From Acanthochlamys bracteata (Eukaryota; Streptophyta; Magnoliopsida; Pandanales; Velloziaceae): a DNA stretch of 64,000 nucleotides. How positions within the stretch are numbered: the first letter of the stretch is position 1; every line of letters begins with the position of its first letter. Both the position numbers and the translations under genes were made by a program. The notes under the pieces were generated by a model. The model worked only from the letters and a program-made list of their open reading frames with translations. It was not told where the DNA came from and did not search any database. The DNA is taken from contig CM034128.1 in the NCBI GenBank assembly GCA_019914995.1, forward strand, positions 64,501-128,500. Reading direction: 5' to 3'. This document shows, one piece after another, positions 47,894-59,551 of this stretch.

Positions 47894-50800
47894 TCAGCCT
47901 GCAACCTTCCTGGAATAATTCCTGACAACAGGGGGCACTCCATTCTCACCAGCATGCCACCCTCCAGCTTTCATCAACCGTGGGGGTGGCCCAGACTGTT
48001 TACCAGGGCCCACTTTCAGTCTTGCGAATTTCTCAGTGGCATCAGCAACAGCGACACAGTTCAACGACTTCGACGGCAATTTGTCAGCAACATCTGAGGC
48101 CCTTCTGGTGTTCCTAGTGAGATATCCTGCTCCAATGAAACACAAGGCCATAAACTATAACAACTTTTGCAGCGTTGCCTTGTACTACTACAGAGATAGA
48201 AGAGTACAAAGAAAAAGCTAGAGATGGTACTTGCCTGGACTGTTCCTCGGGGGTGGTGGTTTATAGCGAGGCTGCTTTGGACTATATTTGTTGGCAGGTT
48301 TCTCAATCTTCTCGGAGTCCTATTTATGTGCAAAAAAAAACACAATCAGCCACCACGCAAAAACACGACTGCTTCCAAAATGAAGAACCTCATAAGCTGC
48401 TAACCTGATAAGCCATATCCAGCTTTCTTTGAACACCTGAAAATAGGACAAGCATAGCACTTTGTCATACATATTAATTGAGATATACATGAAAGAATTT
48501 AAAGAACCCATACTAATAGTCCTGTTTGATAGAATAACTTCTTGCAGATAGACAAATAGTAAGATAGAGAGAGAAATACCTGTTGCCTTCAACTTTGATG
48601 AATTTAGGCTTTTGGAAGCTGAGAAACTGCCAGCAATTTTGGAAGTCGATAATGCTCCAGTGGAGTATCTTCTGGAGCTCCTTTGCTCAACAGTTCCCTT
48701 GGATCCAACTGGGTATAAGAAGGTCAAGGACTGAAAGATTAGAATAAGCTTTCCAAAAAAGTGAGGAAATGAAAGAAAGAAAATATGAACAAACCGGAAG
48801 GTGGTGTCTTTGGCACTGCAGAAGCTTTAGCGCGTAGGGATGGAGGGGCATAGACGCATGACTGTTCAACAACATGAAACATATCAGGCTTTCTGGTGGA
48901 AACAAAAGGATTTGACATATGACAGACAGATAGTTTTAAGGAATTAAGACCTCAGAAATACTCCCAGAGTTCACTTACCTTAAAGAAAGGATGCTGAAGA
49001 ACCTCTGCTGCAGTAGGCCGTTTCTTGGGATCCCAAGAACAAAGGGACTGCATACACAAACATCAATCTCAAACAATATTAGGCAAAGATCCAACTCGGT
49101 TCTCCAAACCTCGAAAGTAAAGCACATATGACTTAGAAAAAATGAGAGGTGATCTTATGAAAACCTGGACTTACAGAAATAAGATCAATTGCTTCCTCAC
49201 TAGCTGATGGAACCAATGTTGACAGATGAACGCTTTCAAACTGGAGGAAAAACCAAAAATTAGTAGAAGCTCAAGTTCAGTAAGTCTAAATTTGTGGTGA
49301 AGAAAAAGGAATAACTAGCATTTTTAACAAGTACTACTATGACAACAGTATGCAGGCTGCCTTCTAATAATAATATAAAAAGTAAAACCTGTGGGAATTG
49401 ATAGTTCATGGTATCTGCAAGATGTAGTCCTTCAGTCCAGGAGATATGGTCTGGAGAGCCAATTATGCTGCAAATTTTGTTTATCTCATCCACCTCACTG
49501 CAATTTAAGAGAAATCATCACTTCATGTAAGAAAACCCAAACTATGGCATGGACACAGGAAAGGGAAAATGAAACTTATGTTCTTTTAGAAAAAAAGAAA
49601 ACAACTTCTGGAAGAGTGACACGCACAAGGTAACCATTTGGTAATGGCATAAATCTATAGCCACTAAATTGTTGTTAGTCTTTGATAATCCTTGGTATAC
49701 GGGCAGAAATTTTTTAGTACAATTGACTATCCCGAGTTGATAACATTGTACAAAGAGAATGTTTATGAAACATAGACCGACGAAAGAGTATGGGCCTGAA
49801 CATACTTTAGACCAGGAAATAGAGGATGCAGTGTGAAGAGCTCAGCCATGATGGCGCCCATTGCCCATATATCTGAAGTTCAATGAACAGACGTGTTACG
49901 AAACAAATTGAATCACAATGTCATCAAGCTTCAATTGGAATCAGTGCAACTCACCAACTGCATAATCATAAATACAGGACTGCAGCAAGACTTCTGGTGC
50001 TCGGTACCTCAAATAATTTTAACATAATGTCAATCACGTAAAAAAGGAGGAAAAAGAAGATGCCCTAACTACGAACATTGCAGCATTTGCCACCCACCAG
50101 CGCGTGGAAACATATTCTGTATAAGGTGGCTGAGCAGAAACCTCTCGTGCAAGGCCAAAATCTGCTACTTTTATGACATCTTTGGTAACTAGCAGGTTCT
50201 CTGCAACATCAAAACGATTTTTTGTCAATTATCATCCAGTGATAACTTTATTAAACTAAATAGTCCTTTATTCACACTGCACAAAATAAATGAGATTGAC
50301 ATGTTTGCATAAAGAGCATTAAGGGCATGTTTCAAATTGAATGGAACTCCACTTTCTCCCGCCAGAATTGGAGTTCCACTCACTTCCTTTGTTTCAATTA
50401 CAAATAGAACTAAGAATTCGAGTTCCCAGTTCCATACAAGTGGAACTTAAGTTCCACTATATTTCTTATTTTCAATTCACTTCCAACCCACTTCAACAAT
50501 CAATTAAAACATAAAAACTAAACTCCACTTCCACCTTATTTTTCAAGAAACTTCACTTCCAATTTTTCACTTTCACGTAACTCAGTTCCACCAACTTGAA
50601 ACACGCCCTAAACAGAAGTCGGATAATACATCACAAATGCCATGAAGTATGAACCCTACATTTATGCTTCATGTAGAGTTTCAGGTCTCATTGTAACTGA
50701 TTGGATTAAAACTATGCATTTGTCGATGCTAAAATTATGTTTCACTTCTCTTTTTCTACATGAAAACCGATTCATCATATTAAAAGAAGGGTTGATAATC

Positions 50801-51691
50801 CAATTATAACTCTTCACAATTAAAAAAAAAACCATCCTGTCCTGAATCTAAAGAAATATTCCAGGATACCAACAAACAACATCAACCAATTATCATAGAA
50901 TGACCATACATGAACCTCTAAATATACAACAGCAATATGTATGATTACCAAACATGAACTAGGTAGACAGTACTGTAGGAGATTTACCAGGTTTGAGGTC
51001 ACGATGAAAGTAGCCTTTCTGATGCATGTGAGCAAGGGCATGAAATATCTGAAAGCACCAATTTCTGATTTCGACCTCCGAAAAAGGCTTACCCCTATCT
51101 TTCATAAGTTGGTAAAGATTGCAGTCCTGATAGATGGAGAGCCAAATCAATAAAATGAGGCATCTAATCGAGAGAAGAATAAAACCAGGCTGACAAAGAC
51201 ACACACCATGTACTCAAACACAAAGTACAAGATGTCATTCTCTCTTATAACCTCCTTGAGCTTTACAATATTGGGATGATTCATCCTCCGCAGTGACTGA
51301 AAATATAACCAATAGCATCACCATAGTGACAAAAGGGACAATATAAATTATAGCCACCTAAAATTACCTTTACTTCACGTAAATTCATACACTCTTCCCA
51401 TGAATAATATTTCCTTTTCATTTTCTTGATTGCAACCTATTTGATAAAGAGATAATCAGAGTAAGTATAACTATGCAAGTAAAGAATGGTTTACTACTCC
51501 CCAAACGAAAAAGCCCAGTTGTCTACAGAAAGCACATACAATTTCACCAGTTAGCTTGTTTAATGCTCGCCATACACTGCCAAAAGTTCCATCACCCACT
51601 TCCTTAATCAACTTATACCTGTAAGTGCTAATAAGTTATGTTCTGCACCATGGAACTTTAAACTATATATCAAAGAAACTCACCTCTCCAT
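47894..51691 (-). CDS. RCK/MAK-MHK-type CMGC protein kinase (CDKF;4-like)
   Basis: Sixteen minus-strand exons join in frame to 474 residues: 51691-51684, 51618-51540, 51436-51368, 51296-51207, 51126-50988, 50200-50098, 50007-49955, 49872-49806, 49497-49389, 49240-49175, 49047-48979, 48888-48795, 48708-48580, 48436-48405, 48319-48235, 48126-47894. Kinase features: Gly loop GDGTFGSV (11-18), Lys33 in VAIKK, HRDLKPEN (123-130), DFG (142-144) and a TEY activation motif (156-158), then WYRAPE. The C-terminal 180 residues are basic, Ser/Pro-rich and probably disordered. Animal MAK/ICK relatives regulate cilia length; plant members lack that context and are poorly characterised. The intron after 48235 uses a GC donor (see findings). 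The start codon lies in an exon contributing only 8 coding bases. An upstream 5' UTR intron of about 2.4 kb is likely. The intron between exons 5 and 6 carries a MITE. Confidence 0.92.
50323..50608. mobile_element. PIF/Harbinger-like MITE, 286 bp, in a kinase intron
   Basis: The left end GGGCATGTTTCAAATTG and the reverse complement of the right end, GGGCGTGTTTCAAGTTG, are near-identical inverted repeats, extended by GGAACT in each. TAA flanks both sides (50320-50322 and 50609-50611), a 3-bp target duplication. The interior has repeated AGTTCCACT/TGGAACT-like words. It differs in sequence from the elements at 34608 and 40291. Confidence 0.8.
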
Positions 51692-54359
51692 CCTTCTCCA
51701 GAAACACCAACAAAGAAACCAATCTCCAAATTATTAACGATGAACACTTTCAGTAGAAAAGTGCTTAAATAGCCTAGAAGATACTGGCATAAGACTACGT
51801 AATCCTAGATACTAAGTTGAACTTTGAAACAGCAGGAAATACTATGGAAAACAGTGGTTCCTGGCTCTATTTTCAGTACTTTCTAGTAGAAGTAGAGGGA
51901 AATGAATCAAGCAGTAGGCACCAACTTCAAAGGAACTCATTTTCTTTTCCTACTGGAAAGAGAATGTGCACAACACCAGAAACCTACAAACAGATTGAGT
52001 ACACAACTAGCCCTAGAGGAATTGACTCAATGGATTGCATGAAACAGCAGCAGAAAAGAAAACAAAGCAGGCTGAAGCTTCTTTCTTCTTAGTCCTGCAA
52101 GAGTAGATATCAGCAGTTAGCACATAATTAGAACAAATTGTCACAGAAAGAGGTGAAACATTTCAAATGAGCATGCACACATACTCCACAGATTATTTCT
52201 TCTAAATCTAGCTCCTGAAACCTCATACAACCTCGAAGCAGAAGTTGCATCGGGTATGCACTGCCAAAGGAAAAGGTGTCGGACCATGTTGAAAAGAGAC
52301 CATGAAATACTACTAAATATTGCAGATAGCTTACTTGTATGAATGTTTTCCAAGTTCCAGACCAAAGTCAGAAAGAAACATCTGGCCGCTGTCGGTAGTC
52401 ATAGAACAGCACTTTCCCCCTATGTGCAGTTGACAAAAGAGACATGCAGGAAGTCCCCAAGCACAAGAAACCGCCAATCAACAACTTCCCACAAGGAAAA
52501 TACTTGGCATAAGGGACAGCTAGTCCAGAAGTCCACTTGCTCCATGCCTTGATAAAAATAAGTAAGGCCCCAGAAAAACAAAAGGACACAACCTAGGAGG
52601 GAAGCAAGTAGCATAAAAAAAGTTAGAACAGGATAATAACCTGTGAAGGCAGCAAATTTCTGTTTAAGAATAAACATCCTCCAGAAAAATGTGCTTGTAC
52701 TAAGAAACCATGCATTAGAAACTACGACGCCAAAAACTATATAAGAAGGGAGTATTAGTTGCGAAATAAACACATATGGTCTGTTGATTCTCGCTTCCAG
52801 TTACTTATTCCAGAATGCACCAGTCTTCATATGGAGACACATGCAAAGAACACATTGACTAAAACTCTTTAATAGAATTTTCTCATGAAACTTTATACAT
52901 GTAACTCAAGATAAATATTAAAACCGAAGTATCTCTTTAACATGCACAGCCAACTGACTAAAGAAACCAAAAAATCCTAGAGGAAAATAGGATTTTTAGT
53001 TATAGTTTGTAACTTTTTTTAAAAAACAAAAGATTGTGCGACTTGCAAGCTTGTTCCTATTTACAGAAGAAGACATGAGGAACTGGACAACTAAAAACTA
53101 GATAGCAATCAGACTAAACATGCACATCCGCTCCAATTCAAATTTCAGCACGCATAATCCAAACAACTTGCACGACACAGCATATATATAAAAGAATAAA
53201 AACAACAAAAAAACCCCCCTAAAAAATCAAATGTAGAAAGTTCATTTTGTGCATCAACATGAATGCAAACCATTGTGACAAGAGCTAATTAACTCTGTAC
53301 GGATTGAGAACAATGCAATAGGACAAAGTAAATGCACAAGAAGTCGGCAATACAAGCAGTCTGACTGATTCCTGGAAACAAGAGCTAGAAAGCAAATGCG
53401 TCACAATCATCGCCAGAATAACACAACAGGTTCATTGAATGGAACCATGAACTCAGAGAGCCTACCATAAGCAACAGAGCCTCCGATTAATACCCCCAAG
53501 CCAATTAAAATTCCCTGATGCCCAAACAAACCAGAATCAACTGGATCTGATCGAAACCATCAGGATCAACAGAAACAAGCGGCCGATCAGATCCTCAGGG
53601 GGTTCTCCAGTCCCATATCATAACGAATCACAAATGCTTTTTATCTCATCCGAAATTTTAGGTGGAACAAGATGCCCGATCGCTCTCAATGGATCAAAAG
53701 CCCACGAAATTCTATTAAAATTACGCGTACTACCCTTGTCAGCACTTGGACGATCGATTCGGACAGAAATTAGGCTCTAGCTGGTTCTCTGACCAGCAGA
53801 GCTTCTCTCTACTCTTTAGATCTCAACATCAACAATCTCCAGAAAACGAAACAAATATCGAAACAAAAGAAATCACGCGCAGAGAGAGAGAGAGAGAGCT
53901 AACTCAATAATAGAATCTGACAAAAACGTTTACATCTCTCCAGTTAGACTAATCGACAAATAGAAGAAATCAATCAATCGAATTAAATTGAATAAGGAAC
54001 AATTTCTAAAATCAAAACTAATCCGAAATCCTTCCAAGTTCCCAAACAAAAAATAAAACTGGAGGGGAAGAGTAGAGTACCAGGGGGCCTTGCGGTATAC
54101 GCTTGACTCCAGCGCCGCCACCACCACCACAACTTCGATCTCCGCCGCCGTCTTCCTCACTAAACAACACTACAACCACAACTCCTTCACAAACTTGAAC
54201 TATAAATTATGAATCAGAGTGGCAAGAAAAGAACAGTTCTCTACTAGCTAGATAGAGAAAAGAAGAAGAACAACAACAAGCACAGAAAGTAAGAAAAGAA
54301 TCTAGAGAATAAATGTGAGAAGATTGAATGAGCGCTGAGAAACCGGCAGCGAAGATCCA
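51692..54359 (-). other. Probable 5' UTR intron and leader of the kinase gene
   Basis: No coding exon of either neighbour was found here. A donor-like site at about 54080 on the minus strand and a TATA-like word at about 54365-54371 suggest that transcription of the kinase gene starts near 54330 and that a long 5' UTR intron spans most of this stretch. Open frames here (for example a hydrophobic one at 52420-52773) are treated as chance. Confidence 0.4.
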
Positions 54360-54664
54360 GCGCTGTTTATATGCATGACAACAACAGACAGCTGCTTACT
54401 GGGCCCTGCTACAGAGAAATGGGCTTTTAGTTTCTGGGGCCCATACCTATTGGGACGATCAAAGCCCATTACGTTAGAAGGGTCTCATCCTCATCGTTCT
54501 CTTTTTTCTCACTCGCATAAACCCTTATCACCATTTCTGTCCTACTCTCTTCAATCAATCGAGAGAAAAAGCTCTTCGTTAAAATTTCCAAAAAGAAAAT
54601 TGAAAATTTTTTTGGGTTTAAATGTTTCTGAACAGCTGAAGATTTTAGCCTCGATTGCCTGAAG
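54360..54664. promoter_or_regulatory. Bidirectional promoter with four site II (TGGGCY) motifs
   Basis: Within 70 bp there are TGGGCC (54400-54405), TGGGCT (54420-54425), GGCCCA (54438-54443) and AGCCCA (54463-54468), two in each orientation. They lie between the divergent kinase gene (leftward) and the RHON1 gene (rightward, ATG at 54665). Site II motifs are bound by TCP factors. Confidence 0.6.
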
Positions 54665-57018
54665 ATGGCTCGAGGAATCCATCTTTTATCCAACTCGATT
54701 CCTGGTATTCACTAGCTCATTGATTTTATGTTGCTCTTGCTGTTTCTTTTTGTTTGAGAATTTATTTATTCTTCCCCTTCGAGTTTTGGTTGATTGCTTT
54801 AGTTGAGCTATAGTTTATCTATTTGTGCTGTTAATTTCTTGTGAACTTTGTATTGTCGATAATCAAGCGGTAATTATAATTTTGTGTAATGCTGCGGTTT
54901 GGTAATTGATAATAAAAATTACTTTTTTTAGGTATATTTTAGTATAAGGATTTCCATTTAGGGTTTGCAACACATCTAGAAGCAGCTGTAGAGAGCATAA
55001 TCTTGTCGATTGGTCACTTATTTTAAGATAATTTATTTATAATCTATTGAGGCTTAGTTTTGATAAAAGACAATTGATTATTCTTATGATGAATGTATTA
55101 TTTTGTTTGTCAGAACCTTCAATATTTCTTACTTGACTAAGTCTTGTAATCCATTCATATCTTTGATGGACTTCATCAAGCTGACTGACTTTTTGATGCA
55201 AAGCTCTTCTGCAAATTAATCAGTAAAGGATTCTGTAGATATCCTACCCTTATGAAATTGCTGTTGCCTTGCTATAAATCAAGGATGCAAGATACATTCA
55301 AAATTCTTCAATTTGTTTTGGTGTTAACTGACCACATAGAAAAGTTTTGAGTATTAACGACGTCAACGTATTTCTATGAAAAACTTTGACAAAACCCTTG
55401 AGCAAAATCATGTGAACAAATTCTGAGCGAGTGTGAGTTCGTCTATATATAGGCAAAATCACTTTGCTTTCCAATCACATCCAATTTTGTTAATATCTAT
55501 CAAGTAACTGTTAAAACACCGTCTTTCTTACCCTTATTAGTGTATGTATTGCTTGATATTTCAAAAGCCACATAAATTTCACATAGCTAATCAATTTTTT
55601 AGATGTCTTAAGAGCAAACTCCTTTTGTTGTTATTTGTTAGTAGTAGATGTGTAACAAAATATCTAAGTATTTGTGGGTTTTAGGAATGGATTTACCTAT
55701 CAGAATGGCAGGCACTAAGAACCTGATACGGCAATTGACTTGGATGTAATGAGATCACTTAAATGATTACATATAGATTGGCTCTCATTGCACGTTATTT
55801 TCTTTTACTAGTGTATAAATCTACCAGCTGTTTAATTGCTGGTTGATAGAATTGCACTTTAACCTTATTGCAATATCTGCTTCTACAGGTTGTGTGCCTG
55901 ATAGACAATCTTTTCATTTGAATGATTTTTCCAAGCGAGTATCAAACTACTCTCCTGGTGGTGGTCACAGTATCTTGTGGTCTAGTGATGTGTTTCTAAA
56001 TAGGTATCAAGTACGTGGTTCAAGGAAGGTTTCCTTTGCATGTAAGGCTGTCTCTAGAAAAAACCCAGATTTCTCAAGGCAAAACAAAGGGCAACCACGA
56101 GGCAGAAACAGGAAGCATCAAGATAAAGATGATTCTGAGATTGTTGAAGATGTGGAACCTTTAACATCCAAAAACGGGCCCGTTCCTTCCCTTACTAGTA
56201 ACCTAAGGTACCAGTCTACTGCAACTCCGGGTCAGCGGGAAAAGGAGATTGTTGAGTTGTTCAGGAAGGTCCAAAAGCAACTCCGAGAGCGTGCCGCGAT
56301 TAAGGAGGAAAAGAAGATTGAGGCTTCTCAGCAAGGGCAGGGTGAGAGAGGTACAGTTGATTCTCTTTTGAAGTTGTTGAGAAAACACTCAATGGATCAA
56401 AAGAAAAGGGCTAATGCTGAAGATGACATGGAGCTTGATCAGGCAGAGGCAAAAACTCCTCAAGCAGATGTTCGAAGAATAAGTTCTTCTGAACCTAGAA
56501 ACAATGCTTCAAAGGAGGTTCTTAAAGCTACCCAAATCTTAAATAACTCTCCTCCCGAAGATGCTCGCAAAATAAATTCTTTTGAATCTAGAAATAGCGC
56601 TTCCAAGGAGGTTCCTGAGGCTAACCCTATTAGAATCAGCAGGCCTGCGTCAAATTTCATACGCAAATCTCCTGTTCCGAAAATGAAATTTCAGCCTATA
56701 TACTCAGCAGAGGAGAGTGCTGATACTGATTTGAAGTCTCAGGATGAGGATAAAGACAATGAAGTTGAACTGGACCAAGAAGTAATACCTTTGGATGGGG
56801 CTGATGGCATGCTTTCAAGTGATGCTTCCAATTTTTCTGATACAGAGACCTGTGAAGAAATACAACAATCGTTGGAAACAGATGCTACTGACCTGAGTGT
56901 CATGAAACTTACTGAACTGCGTGAACTTGCCAAATCTCGCGGTATCAAAGGATACTCAAAGATGAAGAAAGGAGACCTGATCCAATTACTAAGTAAAACT
57001 GTGGTGCAGTCAGGCTAG
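54665..57018 (+). CDS. RHON1: Chloroplast Rho-N domain protein (RHON1 / SAP-like BP-73)
   Basis: Exon 1 (54665-54704, 13 codons plus one base) joins exon 2 (55889-57018) in phase 1 to give 389 residues, close to the roughly 400 of Arabidopsis RHON1. The N terminus up to about residue 65 is Ser/Asn/Arg-rich and transit-like. The middle is highly charged and probably disordered (SRQNKGQPRGRNRKHQDKDD), with a conserved helix REKEIVELFRKVQKQLRERA. The C-terminal Rho-N/SAP-like fold is at about 348-383 (LSVMKLTELRELAKSRGIKG). RHON1 binds RNA, associates with RNase E and takes part in plastid transcript processing and termination. Residues around 205-265 contain a 31-residue internal repeat. The long intron could hide an additional small exon, but the two-exon model is in frame as it stands. 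Confidence 0.85.
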
Positions 57019-57601
57019 TTAGGTGGTAGAGAAGTTTTGCTTGCAATACTTTTTGTTTCTTCAATGAAGGTATCCGTGTTATTGTTTTGCTGCAACTCTT
57101 TGGTACTTTTAATGGAAGTAATGAATTGAATCGTTCTTTTTGCACCTAGATGAGAAGAAACTTAACACATTCTGTTGAATCCTTCTGTATTATAATCTGT
57201 TTAATCCTTGGCTACTGTTGAATCCTTCCCTTATTCTGCATCTTTACGCTTGGCGTCAAACGTCTTCCTCCTTTCCGTCGTCCTCTAACGTTACTCTGAA
57301 TTCTTTCCCATAGGATTAACATAATATATCTTCTGAATTCTTGAGTGGGAACAGAATCTTTCAGCACCTTCAATTAAGTAATTCGCAATAGTTCGCAGTC
57401 CAAGTTCAACGTAATAGATAACCAACATCAGGATATTTTTGGTTCATGAACTGCAAAACGTTCGAAAATTCAAATTCCCAACTAATGCAAGGTAATTTCG
57501 GTCAACCGACAATAAGGTACCGATGGTAAACAAAAATCCGGTGCGATTGGTGCTTAACTTCGACATTTCTTTGCAGGACAGTTATTATTACGTGTTGTCA
57601 A
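57019..57601. other. Convergent 3' spacer
   Basis: Between the RHON1 stop and the 3' end of the minus-strand small gene. Nothing was recognised. Confidence 0.45.
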
Positions 57602-57847
57602 TCAAGCAACAGGCACTTGTCCAAAGGCAACTCCGCTCTGAATGATCGATTCAGGCTTCGAGTCGTGCCGTAAAATGTCGCCGTGGCCGATCAGGTCCTC
57701 TTGCAGATCGAAGTACAGCACAGGTTTGCTCCGTGTCTTTTCTGCTCCTTGCACTTGATCATCTTCTCCAAAGTAGAGACTTCCCAGTGGGAAATTTGTT
57801 TCTGTTTCTACATACTCAAGATTCATTGACCGGAATTCTATTTGCAT
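57602..57847 (-). CDS. Small acidic protein of unknown function, 81 residues
   Basis: An uninterrupted ATG-to-stop frame on the minus strand. The product begins MQIEFRSMNLEYVETETNFP, is acidic, contains KPVLYFDLQEDLIGHG and ends FGQVPVA. It has no signal peptide, membrane segment or Cys motif. A second in-frame ATG lies seven codons in (MNLEY). It is divergent from the gene at 58279 with about 430 bp between starts, which fits a shared promoter. I do not recognise the family; codon-like composition and absence of stops make a genuine small gene more likely than not. Confidence 0.5.
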   Translation of the reverse strand: MQIEFRSMNLEYVETETNFPLGSLYFGEDDQVQGAEKTRSKPVLYFDLQEDLIGHGDILRHDSKPESIIQSGVAFGQVPVA

Positions 57848-58278
57848 GTGATGATTTTGATTGATTCGTTCTTCACAAGAAGAAGAAGAAGAAGACGAAC
57901 AACAACAACAACAGAGAAAATAAGAAAAACCTTCTATTGGAATTTAATTAAACCTAGACTTGAGAGTCGATAAGAGGTCTGTACTCGATCAGCTACTTGA
58001 TAGCCAGGCCACAAAATCTTTCCTCTTCTTTCTTCTGTTGTCCCGCTAAAGAGTTTCCTGCCATTTGATTTCTACTCCTTTGTTGACTCTCCCGCCAAAA
58101 AAATTTAATTTTTCCCGCCAACTTTCTATTCTACCGCCGCTAAATAACTATCAATCAACACCGCCGACTCTTCCTCGTCTTTTTCTTCTTCAATTCAGAC
58201 TTACGCTCTCTGCGAAATTTGAAAATTCTTAATCGTTCCATCTTCGTTCTTGTAATTCACAGATCTCGATTACCAGAG

Positions 58279-59025
58279 ATGGTTGTGGCGCTAGGGCCGG
58301 GACGATTCTACGGCAGCGTTCTTCCGCGGCCGAGATTCCATCCAGACGGCAAGCCGTTCGATGAAAATCGTGTCGATCCTCCGGCGCCTGTGATGGATCC
58401 ATTGATCCAATGGGCCTGTGAAGCACGCTGGTCCATGGGTGGTCTCAGCTTCGATCGCCGCCGTCTTCAGGGCCGCATCGAGGGGTCCGTCGTTCGTCTC
58501 CGTTCCCAACAAGAACTCCAGCAGAAGAAGAAAGAAGAGCAGCCACGCACAAGCCCCTCACGGGACTCTGCAGTTGGTGACAAGGAGACGGTCCGTGTCA
58601 CGTGTGCGTCACGTGACTCTGCTGCCGGCGTCGACAAGAAAAAGAACGCGCAGCGGTCAAGTGACATCTCGTCGGAGTCCGAGTCAGAGATGGAGGAGAA
58701 TGATGTGAAGAAAAATGTTAGCACGTGCCGGGCACGTGAATGCTCGCCGGTGGAGAGAGAGAAGGAATTGGTAGCTCTGAAGACGAAGTTTCTCGAAGAG
58801 GCGAAGATGAACAGAGAGAACTGGAAGAGGAGGGCAGCGTGTATGTCGCGTGACTTGGCCGGAATTGCTGCTTCTTCTTCGCCGCCGGAGATGGTGGTTA
58901 AGAGGCGGAGGGTTAGGAAGCTTGGCAATGAGTTCGATTGGATTGCGGCGGAAGAAGGGCGGCAGCAGTCTGAAGGTTCTGTTGAGATCGAAGAGATTGT
59001 GGCTGAAAGTGTTAAGATATTATAA
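58279..59025 (+). CDS. Plant protein of unknown function, 3' end replaced by a retrotransposon LTR
   Basis: A single-exon frame of 248 residues from the ATG at 58279. The N-terminal 75 residues look conserved and structured (MVVALGPGRFYGSVLPRPRF, then VMDPLIQWACEARWSMGGLS), the middle is charged and low-complexity (EEQPRTSPSRDSA, SSESESEMEE), and a helix EREKELVALKTKFLEEAKMN follows. A basic patch VKRRRVRKLG near residue 212 could be a nuclear signal. I recall similar N termini in unannotated plant proteins but no function. The last codons (from the third base of the Ser in AES, then VKIL and the stop) lie inside the 5' LTR that begins at 59010, so the original C terminus has been cut off. 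Confidence 0.75.
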   Translation: MVVALGPGRFYGSVLPRPRFHPDGKPFDENRVDPPAPVMDPLIQWACEARWSMGGLSFDRRRLQGRIEGSVVRLRSQQELQQKKKEEQPRTSPSRDSAVGDKETVRVTCASRDSAAGVDKKKNAQRSSDISSESESEMEENDVKKNVSTCRARECSPVEREKELVALKTKFLEEAKMNRENWKRRAACMSRDLAGIAASSSPPEMVVKRRRVRKLGNEFDWIAAEEGRQQSEGSVEIEEIVAESVKIL

Positions 59026-59549
59026 AGCATTATCTAAATTAGTGGTACATAATGGTTAACAAATTAAATATGTATTTATATTGGAATACTAAAGGATTAA
59101 GGAATATAAAACATCATTCATGATATTGGAAGGTTAAAGAAGTTAAAGCACCTAATGAAGGATAAAAAGTCAAAGGACTCAATTAGTGGAAAATTTTGAA
59201 AGTTTAAAAATCTTTTTGACACCACTATATATATGGGTAAGAATTACTTGTTTGATGTATCAATCACACCATTCCAATATCAAGTGTGAGAGTTAGAAAA
59301 AAAGTATTCTAGTTAGAAGTTTCACTTAAAGTGTAATACAAGAGTTTGTAATTGATTTGAATTAGTGATTTTTTTGAAGGCTAGTTTGTCTTTCCGTGAG
59401 GTTTTTTTCGTTTTTCCCTACGTAATTTTTTTTTCTTTGTGTTTATTTTGCTCTTTTTTCAATTCTCATATTGCTTCCGCAAGATTCTTTAATATGTTTA
59501 TATTTTCGCTGCGTCTATCGACAACCGAACACACTAGCTATTTCTAACA
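59010..59549 (+). repeat. 5' LTR of the copia element, 540 bp
   Basis: Begins TGTTA and ends TAACA, an inverted pair expected at LTR ends. Its first 54 bases match the 3' LTR start at 63948 with four substitutions and one extra A. It is followed after two bases by the primer-binding site. Confidence 0.88.
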
Positions 59550-59551
59550 AG

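Noticed and set aside
52420-52773. 117-codon hydrophobic frame on the minus strand
   Set aside because: Lies in the presumed 5' UTR intron of the kinase gene, has no membrane-protein family match that I recognise, and the A/T bias easily yields Phe/Leu-rich frames.
58467-59030. 187-codon frame on the minus strand
   Set aside because: It is the antisense shadow of the 58279-59025 gene; its Ser-rich translation mirrors the acidic and Lys/Arg-rich sense codons.
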